The notes beneath the pieces are model-generated. The model did not search any database and had not been told where the DNA came from. It saw only the letters and a list, made by a program, of their open reading frames with translations. Of a DNA stretch of 16,036 nucleotides, positions 1-6,123 are shown in pieces. Source of the stretch: an uncultured Holdemanella sp. (lineage in GTDB: Bacteria > Bacillota_I > Bacilli_A > Erysipelotrichales > Erysipelotrichaceae). The stretch covers positions 1-16,036 of the forward strand of contig NZ_CAKVMR010000048.1 in assembly GCF_934772795.1 (NCBI RefSeq), written 5' to 3'. Made by a program: the position numbers and the translations under genes. The number at the start of each line of letters is the position of its first letter. The first letter of the stretch is position 1.

Positions 1-1
1 T

Positions 2-77
2 GGGGTGTTAGCTCAGCTGGGAGAGCACCTGCCTTGCACGCAGGGGGTCATCGGTTCGATCCCGATACGCTCCACCA
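2..77 (+). tRNA. tRNA-Ala (anticodon TGC)
   Basis: Full cloverleaf: the acceptor arm GGGGTGT pairs with ACGCTCC (two G-T wobbles), the D arm is GCTC/GAGC, and the anticodon stem CCTGC/GCAGG encloses loop CTTGCAC with anticodon TGC. The T arm is ATCGG/CCGAT with a TTCGATC loop, and ACCA at the 3' end is encoded (74-77). It reads GCN alanine codons in translation. It starts one base into the window, so it may be the last gene of a tRNA or rRNA cluster lying upstream. A terminator follows directly. Confidence 0.97.
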
Positions 78-89
78 TTTGTAAAATTT

Positions 90-113
90 AAACTGCATAT
101 GCAGTTTTTTTTT
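90..113 (+). terminator. Intrinsic terminator after tRNA-Ala
   Basis: A perfect palindrome (AAACTGCAT followed by ATGCAGTTT, 90-107) runs into a continuous T tract to 113. It ends the tRNA transcript. It also means the in-frame ATG at 99 cannot be the start of the next gene, because it lies inside this hairpin. Confidence 0.85.
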
Positions 114-130
114 ATACTTTTTTCATTATA

Positions 131-139
131 TGTTATAAT
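131..139 (+). promoter_or_regulatory. Extended -10 promoter of the DUF349 gene
   Basis: TGTTATAAT at 131-139 is a perfect extended -10 element (TG, one base, TATAAT). The -35 region around 111-116 is only T-rich, which extended -10 promoters tolerate. Transcription would begin near 146, after the upstream ATG at 99 and before the likely start codon at 177. Confidence 0.7.
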
Positions 140-176
140 CATAAGTAATCGGATGATTAGAAAGCTGAGTAGATGT

Positions 177-1325
177 ATGGAAAAAGAATTTTACGAAGAA
201 TTTGAAGATATGGAAGCCGGTATTGACCAAAAACAGGCTCTTGTCGAAGAATCAAAAAAAGTTGACGAAATTGAAGATTTCAACGAAGCTGTTCGCTTTG
301 TGAATGATTTAAAGAAAAAATGGAGAAAGACTGGATTTGGTGAGTCTTTGGCAGAAGAAAAGTTAAGAGAAGAATTTGAGGCAAATGTTGAAAAGGTTTA
401 TGAGAAACAAAAGGCATTGGCTCAAAAGGTTGTAGAAGCTAAGGAAGCTTTGATTAAGGAAGCTGAAAAAACTTCTTTATCAGATGATTTTAAGAAGGCT
501 ACTGAAAAAATGACTTCTTTAATGGATGAATGGAAAGCTTCTGGAAATGCCGGAAAGAAAACGGATGATGAATTGTGGGAACGTTTCAATGCAGCTCGTC
601 AGAAGTTCTATGATCGTAAACATGCTAACTGGGAAAATAGAGCGGTTCAGTTTGAAAATGCGAAAAAGGTAAAGGAAGACTTGATTGAAAAAGCGAGAGC
701 TTTACAGGATTCTGAAGAATGGCAAAAAACAAGTGCTAAATATAAAGAATTGATGGATGCATGGAAAGCAGCTGGAAATGCAGGTCGTGAATTTGATGAT
801 GATTTATGGAATGCGTTTAATGAGGCTCGTCAAAAGTTCTATGCGAAACGTAATGAATTCTATGAAAAATTGCATGTTGAACATGATGAAAAATATGCAG
901 AAAAACAAGCTTTAGTGAAGGAAGCTAAATCGATTGCTGGTTTACAGGAATATACTCGTGAACAAACGGCAATGATGAAAGAATTGTCTAATAAATGGAA
1001 ATCAATTGGTTTCTGTGGAAAAGATAAAGAAGACGAAATCTGGAATGAGTTCAGAGGGGTTATGGACGAATACTTCGCTGGTTTAAAATCAGCTAGTGAA
1101 AAGCGTCGTGCAAACTGGCGTGAACACATGTCAGAAATCATTTCTCGTAAAGAAGAACAAATCGCAAACCAAAAACGTCAAATTAAACGTCTTCAGGATG
1201 ATATGACTGGTTTGGTAAGTGAAGCTACAGTAGCTGACTTGCAGGATCAAGTAGAAGATAAAGAAGATTTTATCAAACAACTTGAACAAGAAATTGAAGA
1301 CATTGAAAAGAAATTAGCAGAGTAG
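177..1325 (+). CDS. DUF349 repeat protein with C-terminal coiled coil
   Basis: A 382-residue soluble, highly charged, almost wholly helical protein. It holds four degenerate repeats of about 65 residues (roughly 15-79, 85-148, 165-226, 245-305). Each has the DUF349 pattern: a tryptophan followed by K and a small/Gly motif (WRKTGF, WKASGN, WKAAGN, WKSIGF), then an acidic stretch with LW/IW plus F, then an R/K-rich helix ending FY or YF. Residues 308-382 have heptad-like charge and form a predicted coiled coil. No signal peptide or membrane segment is visible. I chose ATG 177 because the frame upstream crosses the tRNA terminator and promoter. ATG 153 is also possible, and neither has a strong ribosome-binding site. 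The family has no firmly assigned biochemical role; a scaffold or stress-related function is only a guess. Confidence 0.85.
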   Translation: MEKEFYEEFEDMEAGIDQKQALVEESKKVDEIEDFNEAVRFVNDLKKKWRKTGFGESLAEEKLREEFEANVEKVYEKQKALAQKVVEAKEALIKEAEKTSLSDDFKKATEKMTSLMDEWKASGNAGKKTDDELWERFNAARQKFYDRKHANWENRAVQFENAKKVKEDLIEKARALQDSEEWQKTSAKYKELMDAWKAAGNAGREFDDDLWNAFNEARQKFYAKRNEFYEKLHVEHDEKYAEKQALVKEAKSIAGLQEYTREQTAMMKELSNKWKSIGFCGKDKEDEIWNEFRGVMDEYFAGLKSASEKRRANWREHMSEIISRKEEQIANQKRQIKRLQDDMTGLVSEATVADLQDQVEDKEDFIKQLEQEIEDIEKKLAE

Positions 1326-1346
1326 TTAATCTACTCTCTTTTTCTT
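1319..1346 (+). terminator. Terminator of the DUF349 gene
   Basis: AGAGTAG (1319-1325) pairs perfectly with CTACTCT (1331-1337) around a five-base loop, followed by a CTTTTTCTT tract. The stem includes the stop codon of the preceding gene. Confidence 0.75.
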
Positions 1347-1361
1347 GGGGTTTATTATTAT

Positions 1362-1556
1362 ATGAATTTTCATGAATGTATGAAGCTGTTTTATCCAGAG
1401 ACAAAAATAATATTATATAATCAAAAAAATGAAGTTGTATTAGAAGGCCAAGTAAAGGACATTCGTAAAGAGTGTGAAAAATATCATAATGTAGAGGTAA
1501 CCTTCGTATCGGGTAGAGCGGATACAACGGGACTTAAAATTTGGTTGGATCTATAA
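1362..1556 (+). CDS. Small hypothetical protein (64 aa)
   Basis: I do not recognise this family. The frame encodes 64 residues, mixed alpha/beta by composition, with a central beta-like ILYNQKNEVVLEGQV segment and an RKECEKYHNVEVTF segment. It has no signal peptide, no metal-binding cysteine pairs and no membrane helix. It lies between the DUF349 terminator and a strong convergent terminator, which is a gene-sized slot. No Shine-Dalgarno sequence is evident before ATG 1362; GGGG lies 13 bases upstream, and an in-frame ATG at 1380 is an alternative. The preceding terminator is modest, so read-through from the DUF349 gene could supply the transcript. Balanced residue composition and a properly placed terminator argue that it is real. 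Confidence 0.6.
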   Translation: MNFHECMKLFYPETKIILYNQKNEVVLEGQVKDIRKECEKYHNVEVTFVSGRADTTGLKIWLDL

Positions 1557-1558
1557 AC

Positions 1559-1597
1559 AAAAAGGGAAGAAAGTATTGATAACTTTCTTCCTTTTCA
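1559..1597. terminator. Bidirectional terminator between convergent genes
   Basis: A long hairpin: AAAAGGGAAGAAAGT (1560-1574) pairs with ACTTTCTTCCTTTT (1582-1595), with one bulged G and a seven-base loop. It has an A tract on one side and a T tract on the other. It therefore serves both the plus-strand small gene ending at 1556 and the minus-strand oleate hydratase ending at 1601. Confidence 0.85.
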
Positions 1598-1600
1598 TAT

Positions 1601-3562
1601 CTAGTATTTCATATCGCTTTTAATCACATCGTGATCTTTTAATAGTTTTTCAATGACAGTACCCTTGATAGCTTTAAGAACTGGTTTTTTGAATACATTT
1701 AAAGGTCCAAGGTTGATTTCAAGTGGAGATTTACCATCCATTAGTTTAACGCTTGAATCCAATAGTTCACGAACATCGTATACACTGCCCCAGACTTCTG
1801 GAACACCACGATCTACACCTAAAAGTCCGTATACAGCTTCCATTGCGGTACGTACTGAATATTCAGTTGTGAAGACTGTGTCTCTTGGTGTATCAGCAAA
1901 TTGTCCTAAGAAGGCGAAGTTTACACATCCATCAGGAATTACGTCTGGACGATCACCTTTAGTTCTTGGCATGAAGAAGGCAGTGATGTATGGCATCATT
2001 GTAGGTACGCATCGTGCTGAATTTGTAGCCAATTCTTCAATTTGATCCGTTGGAACTCCCAAGTGATATAGCCATTCTTCTGTGATTTCTTTACCTGTAC
2101 ATTCTCTCATTGGCTTTTTAATGTAGTCACCATCAACATCTGTGAATAGTCCATATACCCAAACGCATACTTTATCTGGATCTTGGTTCTTGAATTGGCC
2201 TTGACGGTTGATTGTCCAACTTAATAGCCAACTTGAATCTCTACAAGTGACAATACCTCCAGTAACGGTTTTTCCACTGCGAGGATCACGCTTACAAATA
2301 TTTGTGATATAAGGAATGATCTTGTCATCTAATGTTGTGACTGTGGCAGATTCCCAATTTGTCTTAGAAATATCAGAACAGAATTTTTCTGGGTGACCAA
2401 AACTTGGATCTTGTTTCGCAATGTTTTTCCATAAGCTCCAGCAACCACTTGTTCTGACTTCAGCATCTCCATTAGGCGCGTGGTCTTGATCACCATAGAT
2501 CGTTCCTTCTGTACAGCTTCCGTTTGTCACGAATACTAAATCGTTTTCTGTTAATACAATGCCGGTTTCAGTTCCGTTGACTTTGCATTCGATTGTCTTC
2601 GCAACTTTTTTGTCACCTACAAATTCAAATTCTACATTTGTGACTTCTGTATTGAATTGGAAGTCTACACCATGTGCTTCTAGATATTTCTGCATAGGAA
2701 GAATCAATGATTCATATTGGTTGTATCTTGTGAATTTCAATGCACTGAAATCAGGAAGTCCTGAAATGTGGTGAATGAATCTTTGGAAGTATAATTTCAT
2801 TTCTAAGGCTGAGTGCCAGTTTTCAAACGCAAACATACTTCTCCAATACATCCAGAATGTTGAATCGAATACTTCTTCATCAAATACATCTTCGATTGTT
2901 TTATCGTATAAGTCTTCGTCTGGTGTCATGAATAATTTCATGATTTCCATAGCACCCTTTGTACTTAAGTCAAACTTACCGTCTGTGTGTGCATCTTTTC
3001 CTTGGTTGATTGTTGCACGACACAATGAGTAGTTAGGATCATGTTTGTTTAACCAATAGTATTCGTCTAATACACTTGCGCCTTCAACTTCTAGTGAAGG
3101 AATGCTTCTGAATAAATCCCATAAACATTCGAAGTGGTTTTCCATTTCACGACCACCTCTCATGACATATCCACGAGTTGGATCATAGATTCCGTCACAT
3201 GCACCTCCGGCAATGTCCATGGCTTCTAGGATGTGGATGTTTTTGCCTGGCATTTGTCCATCACGAACTAAGAAGCAAGCAGCAGCTAATGCAGCAAGTC
3301 CACTACCTACGATATACGCATTCTTATTATCTACGCCAGCTGTTTTTTCTGGGCGTGCGAATGCTTCATAGTTTCCGTTTGTGTAGTAAATACCTTTAGA
3401 GTTCTTTTCGTATTTTCCTCTTTCCGTATTGCGATATTCACTTGTAACTTTCTTCTCTTCTTCTTTCTTTTTATCGCTCACTTTTTTTGCAGTAAATAAA
3501 GCAGCACCTGTAGCTGCAGCAGTAAGGCCTGCAATGCCTAATTTTACATTATTTTTTGACAT
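1601..3562 (-). CDS. ohyA: Oleate hydratase (MCRA family), with N-terminal hydrophobic helix
   Basis: FAD-dependent fatty acid hydratase that adds water to the cis-9 double bond of oleate, giving 10-hydroxystearate; in gut bacteria it detoxifies unsaturated fatty acids. The 653-residue protein has the Rossmann dinucleotide motif IVGSGLAALAAA (about 84-95), an acidic ribose-binding ILEA (111-114), and the family signature RGGREMENHFE (about 135-145). That signature carries the glutamate implicated in water activation. The start ATG 3562 has AAAGGAGG eight bases upstream; ATG 3568 sits too close to it. Unusually, residues 7-25 form a small hydrophobic Ala/Gly/Leu-rich helix followed by a Lys/Glu-rich stretch (26-38). 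Typical homologues of about 590 residues begin near residue 57, so this extension may tether the enzyme to the membrane. The upstream gene on the same strand is a TetR regulator, separated by a terminator, so ohyA should have its own promoter. Confidence 0.95.
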   Translation of the reverse strand: MSKNNVKLGIAGLTAAATGAALFTAKKVSDKKKEEEKKVTSEYRNTERGKYEKNSKGIYYTNGNYEAFARPEKTAGVDNKNAYIVGSGLAALAAACFLVRDGQMPGKNIHILEAMDIAGGACDGIYDPTRGYVMRGGREMENHFECLWDLFRSIPSLEVEGASVLDEYYWLNKHDPNYSLCRATINQGKDAHTDGKFDLSTKGAMEIMKLFMTPDEDLYDKTIEDVFDEEVFDSTFWMYWRSMFAFENWHSALEMKLYFQRFIHHISGLPDFSALKFTRYNQYESLILPMQKYLEAHGVDFQFNTEVTNVEFEFVGDKKVAKTIECKVNGTETGIVLTENDLVFVTNGSCTEGTIYGDQDHAPNGDAEVRTSGCWSLWKNIAKQDPSFGHPEKFCSDISKTNWESATVTTLDDKIIPYITNICKRDPRSGKTVTGGIVTCRDSSWLLSWTINRQGQFKNQDPDKVCVWVYGLFTDVDGDYIKKPMRECTGKEITEEWLYHLGVPTDQIEELATNSARCVPTMMPYITAFFMPRTKGDRPDVIPDGCVNFAFLGQFADTPRDTVFTTEYSVRTAMEAVYGLLGVDRGVPEVWGSVYDVRELLDSSVKLMDGKSPLEINLGPLNVFKKPVLKAIKGTVIEKLLKDHDVIKSDMKY

Positions 3563-3625
3563 ATACATGTCCTCCTTTTTCTTTATGGCTACATGATAAT
3601 GGAGGAGAAAATTAAAAACCATAAA
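3563..3625 (-). promoter_or_regulatory. ohyA promoter region with inverted repeat
   Basis: Between the tetR terminator and the ohyA ribosome-binding site lies a short AT-rich region. A TATCAT -10 candidate on the minus strand (3598-3593) is flanked by inverted heptamers TTTATGG (3582-3588) and CCATAAA (3619-3625). These arms could form an operator for the neighbouring TetR protein, but they are short and 30 bases apart, so this is tentative. No good -35 is visible. Confidence 0.35.
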
Positions 3626-3664
3626 CAAAAAAAGCAAGATGATAATTTTTTTATCATTTTGCTT
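3625..3664 (-). terminator. Terminator of the tetR-like gene
   Basis: On the minus strand AAGCAAAATGATAA (3664-3651) pairs with TTATCATCTTGCTT (3645-3632), one mismatch in 14, followed by a run of T (plus-strand A at 3627-3631). The stem overlaps the end of the regulator gene and separates it from ohyA. Confidence 0.8.
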
Positions 3665-4217
3665 CATTTGTAAAGTTTGAAATTGAATTTGCGATGGAAC
3701 CATGCAAAGTATTGGTCATATTATAGACGATTTCATGGTAGTCTTCATACATACCTTTTTGAATCCAATCAAGCATAATGCCTACAAAACTGTATTTATA
3801 GAAATTCGCAATGAATTGGATTTGTTCTTCTGAAATGTTGGTGCCTTGCGCTTTTTCTCTAACAACCCCTAAGATCAGGTCGTGTACGGTTGTGAATAAA
3901 AATCTTTCAATACTGTCTTGTGTTGTAGTGTGATACACATTTAATATGAATGGTTTGTTTTGAAGAACGGCTTCAAAAATGGATGTGAGACCTTCTTGCC
4001 AAGTATCATATGTTTTGTTTCCTTTGAGTGCATTTGTGGCATCATAAATACAAGACCATTCGACAAGGTCATAAATATCTTTGAAGTGATAGTAAAAAGA
4101 CATTCTTGAAATGCCAATATCATCTGTAAGATCTTTGATGGTAATTTTATCTAATGGTTTTTTTAATAAGAATCTTTTTAGGGATTGCTCTAAGGCAAGT
4201 TTAGTTAGGTTTGACAT
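3654..4217 (-). CDS. TetR/AcrR-family transcriptional regulator
   Basis: A 187-residue cytoplasmic DNA-binding protein. Residues about 1-50 are a TetR helix-turn-helix: ALEQSLKRFLLKKPLDKITI, then DLTDDIGISRMSFYYHFKDI, with the FYYHF recognition-helix signature. The rest is the all-helical ligand-binding and dimer domain of the DhaS-like group. Its position immediately before ohyA on the same strand suggests it controls the hydratase, perhaps sensing fatty acids; this is inference. I chose ATG 4217 because it begins the family-like N terminus. The open frame continues upstream to 4364, but that part lies in a structured, terminator-containing leader and does not look like protein. There is no Shine-Dalgarno sequence before ATG 4217, which fits regulated or weak expression. 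Confidence 0.85.
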   Translation of the reverse strand: MSNLTKLALEQSLKRFLLKKPLDKITIKDLTDDIGISRMSFYYHFKDIYDLVEWSCIYDATNALKGNKTYDTWQEGLTSIFEAVLQNKPFILNVYHTTTQDSIERFLFTTVHDLILGVVREKAQGTNISEEQIQFIANFYKYSFVGIMLDWIQKGMYEDYHEIVYNMTNTLHGSIANSISNFTNEAK

Positions 4218-4231
4218 ACAAAAATAATAAT

Positions 4232-4366
4232 AAAAAAAGGGTCTCCCGTCAATTCTTAGGAGACCATGAATCTTAAATTCTGAGTGGCTGTAACAAACAG
4301 AATTTTTCTTGCCCTTGCTGTAATAGGGCCCTTTGAATATTGTAGATGTGCTTCTCTCAAGCACAC
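4232..4366 (-). ncRNA. Candidate structured leader RNA or small RNA upstream of the tetR-like gene
   Basis: Read on the minus strand, four hairpins follow one another. TGTGCTT/AAGCACA encloses a GAGAG loop (4365-4347). GCCCT/AGGGC spans 4329-4311. AAATTCTG/CAGAATTT encloses a 15-base loop (4305-4275). A terminator stem GGTCTCC/GGAGACC (4265-4240) is followed by seven T (4238-4232). The terminator loop carries AGAATT, which could instead pair with AATTCT in the third stem, giving a possible switch. Candidate -10 sequences lie just upstream of the first hairpin (TATAGT, 4376-4371), with a poor -35. It does not match a riboswitch class I know: there is no T-box AGGGTGG motif and no S-box core. 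It is either an attenuating leader of the regulator gene or a free-standing small RNA. Confidence 0.5.
4240..4265 (-). terminator. Terminator or attenuator before the tetR-like gene
   Basis: A seven-base-pair perfect GC-rich stem (GGTCTCC with GGAGACC) and a 12-base loop are followed on the minus strand by C and seven T. The regulator's start codon is only about 14 bases beyond the T tract, so the gene can be transcribed from upstream only by read-through. Confidence 0.8.
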
Positions 4367-4429
4367 TTATACTATATTCTTATCATTCGTTAATTTAATC
4401 AAAACATTTTGTGAAATTTTGGGAAGTGA

Positions 4430-4435
4430 TATAAT
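4430..4435 (+). promoter_or_regulatory. -10 box of the small hypothetical gene
   Basis: A consensus TATAAT lies at 4430-4435, with a weak TTGTGA-like -35 near 4409. The expected transcript start (about 4442) is only a few bases before ATG 4449, so the mRNA would have almost no leader. Confidence 0.5.
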
Positions 4436-4448
4436 ACAAGAGTGAGGT

Positions 4449-4736
4449 ATGGAAACTATGTATATATCAGTAGATGAATCGCAAATGAGTGTGTTTTTCT
4501 TGGATTGTTTTCGCTTTTGTATGAATGATACAGAATATAATGTTCTTCTAAATAAACGAGATTTAGATGTATATGAATATGAAATATGGAAAAGAGATAA
4601 TCGAGAAATGTCTTTGGTCACAATAGTGAGTCTGTCACTAGATGAATTTAAAGAATACTATTATGCGGATGAAAGAACGACAAATTGCAGAATAATTGAT
4701 AGTGTGATTGTTCCTTTAATTGAAAAAATGAGATAA
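4449..4736 (+). CDS. Small hypothetical protein (95 aa)
   Basis: I do not recognise the family. The 95 residues are acidic and aromatic-rich (FFLDCFRFCMND, YEYEIWKRD, EFKEYYYADERTTNCRI) with no signal peptide or membrane helix. It looks like a small globular alpha/beta protein. A TATAAT box stands right upstream and a strong terminator right downstream, so it is a complete single-gene transcription unit, divergent from the tetR-like gene. GAGG lies too close to ATG 4449, while ATG 4458 has GTGAGG at about 11 bases, so the start could be either one. Nothing in the sequence gives a function. Confidence 0.65.
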   Translation: METMYISVDESQMSVFFLDCFRFCMNDTEYNVLLNKRDLDVYEYEIWKRDNREMSLVTIVSLSLDEFKEYYYADERTTNCRIIDSVIVPLIEKMR

Positions 4737-4742
4737 TAAAAT

Positions 4743-4787
4743 ACGCTTTATTTATCCTAATTTATGATAAGTAAGGCGTTTTTGTTT
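4743..4787 (+). terminator. Strong intrinsic terminator
   Basis: A 14-base-pair stem, ACGCTTTATTTATC (4743-4756) with GATAAGTAAGGCGT (4766-4779), with two G-T wobbles and a nine-base loop, then TTTTGTTT. It ends the 95-residue gene. Confidence 0.9.
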
Positions 4788-4799
4788 ACAGAAAAATAC

Positions 4800-4862
4800 T
4801 TTACGAATAAACTATTTGGGTTTATACTTTTTAGTAGATAAAAAACTTTCATAACTAAAAAG
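4800..4862 (+). promoter_or_regulatory. Promoter of the araC-like gene with overlapping inverted repeat
   Basis: TTTACG (4800-4805) and TATACT (4823-4828) are separated by exactly 17 bases. A perfect nine-base inverted repeat, CTTTTTAGT (4827-4835) and ACTAAAAAG (4854-4862), overlaps the end of the -10 box and the start site. The position suits a DNA operator, possibly for self-regulation or another repressor. Confidence 0.6.
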
Positions 4863-4905
4863 AACAAAAAATAATAAGAACATAAAACTTAGGAGATTTA
4901 CTTAT

Positions 4906-6075
4906 ATGCAAAAAAGAACTACGAATTACTCATTCCAGAAGTTCGGGGATGTATTTTATTCTGTAAATCATAATGCGGGGCATTTGGTTGATTATGTTGA
5001 AAATGATTTTAAAATCACAAATAAGACGTTTGATTCATTTTATTATTCCAGCGATCCAGTGTATTTGGATACGCGTAGTGGAATTATCATGTTAGTGGTG
5101 AGTAAAGATGGTAAAAAATTTGAGGAGTATGTTATTCACCGCGTTGTTCGTTTAAAACCGGATATTTATTTTAATTATGTTTCTATCTCTAGGGAGAGTG
5201 TGCTTCAAATTCATTATTCGAGTCATGGAATGAATCAGAAGATGATGGAAACGCCATATTCGTATCAGCCTTTGGTTTCAAAAATGAATTTAAAAGAGAT
5301 CTTTACATGTTTTTACCAGGTTCGTAAATCGAATTATACATTTCCTGGTGAGTCACATGATTATTATGAATTGACATATATAGATCATGGTACTTTGGAT
5401 ACGACAGTAGATGGTCATAGTTACAGATTGTCTAAATATGATTTAATTTTATATTATCCGGGACAGTTCCATACACAAAGTACAGATAGTCAGAGTACTT
5501 GTTCGTATTTGACGATTACGTTTGATATGGATAATAAATTGCCTGGAGATTTAAAAAATCGTGTGTTCCATACGCGTAAAGATATTTATCAAGTGTTGTC
5601 TGAATTTATGAAATCCATTCAGTCTGATGGTCATTTGAATTCAGAACTCGTTTTATTGTATTTGAAACAGATTCTAATTCTTTTATATCAATTTGATGAT
5701 GAGGTTGAAGAGTCAGATGTTGTTACGGCGAATCCGATGCAGGAACACTATGAAAGTACGTTGTTGAATGAAATCTTGGTATTTATCAATAATAATGTAT
5801 ATAAACAGTTTACGGTGGAAGATTTATGTATGAAGTTCTCGATTTCAAGGTCGAGTCTACAGAATTTATTTAAGTCAAATATTCATATTACGCCAAAACA
5901 ATATATTTCCAATGTAAAATTGAATCAGGCTAAAATCATGATTCATGAGCATAATCAGACTATTTCGGAAATATCGGATATTTTAGGATTTACTTCCATT
6001 CACTACTTTTCAAGGAAGTTTAAGTTGCAGTATGGTATTTCTCCAACGGATTATGCCAAGAGTATTTCTCAATAA
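4906..6075 (+). CDS. AraC-family transcriptional regulator
   Basis: A 389-residue cytoplasmic regulator. Residues about 1-130 are an N-terminal domain I do not recognise. About 145-225 resemble the AraC cupin sensor (YYELTYIDHGTLDTTVDGH, then a YPGQFH segment). The last 100 residues are a double helix-turn-helix AraC domain, with FTVEDLCMKFSISRSSLQNLF as the first and TISEISDILGFTSIHYFSRKF as the second, ending in the typical GISPTDYAK. Start ATG 4906 has AGGAG ten bases upstream. The effector is unknown. Such proteins often control sugar or transport genes, and the next gene on the same strand is a MATE exporter. A terminator separates the two, so control of the exporter is only a possibility. 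Confidence 0.92.
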   Translation: MQKRTTNYSFQKFGDVFYSVNHNAGHLVDYVENDFKITNKTFDSFYYSSDPVYLDTRSGIIMLVVSKDGKKFEEYVIHRVVRLKPDIYFNYVSISRESVLQIHYSSHGMNQKMMETPYSYQPLVSKMNLKEIFTCFYQVRKSNYTFPGESHDYYELTYIDHGTLDTTVDGHSYRLSKYDLILYYPGQFHTQSTDSQSTCSYLTITFDMDNKLPGDLKNRVFHTRKDIYQVLSEFMKSIQSDGHLNSELVLLYLKQILILLYQFDDEVEESDVVTANPMQEHYESTLLNEILVFINNNVYKQFTVEDLCMKFSISRSSLQNLFKSNIHITPKQYISNVKLNQAKIMIHEHNQTISEISDILGFTSIHYFSRKFKLQYGISPTDYAKSISQ

Positions 6076-6096
6076 GTCCAGAAATGGGCTTTTTTT
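6074..6096 (+). terminator. Terminator of the araC-like gene
   Basis: AAGTCC (6074-6079) pairs with GGGCTT (6086-6091) with one G-T pair and a six-base loop, followed by a seven-T run. It starts inside the stop codon of the regulator. Confidence 0.75.
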
Positions 6097-6123
6097 CTTT
6101 CTCTAATAGTGTATGATATGTAC

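Noticed and set aside
99..176. Upstream start for the DUF349 protein
   Set aside because: ATG 99 lies inside the tRNA terminator and upstream of the extended -10 promoter, and the encoded segment (hydrophobic, Phe/Ile-rich) is the translation of the T tract.
4218..4364. N-terminal extension of the TetR protein from the upstream start at 4364
   Set aside because: The stretch overlaps a strong terminator hairpin and several stems and has no TetR-like sequence; the family N terminus begins at 4217.
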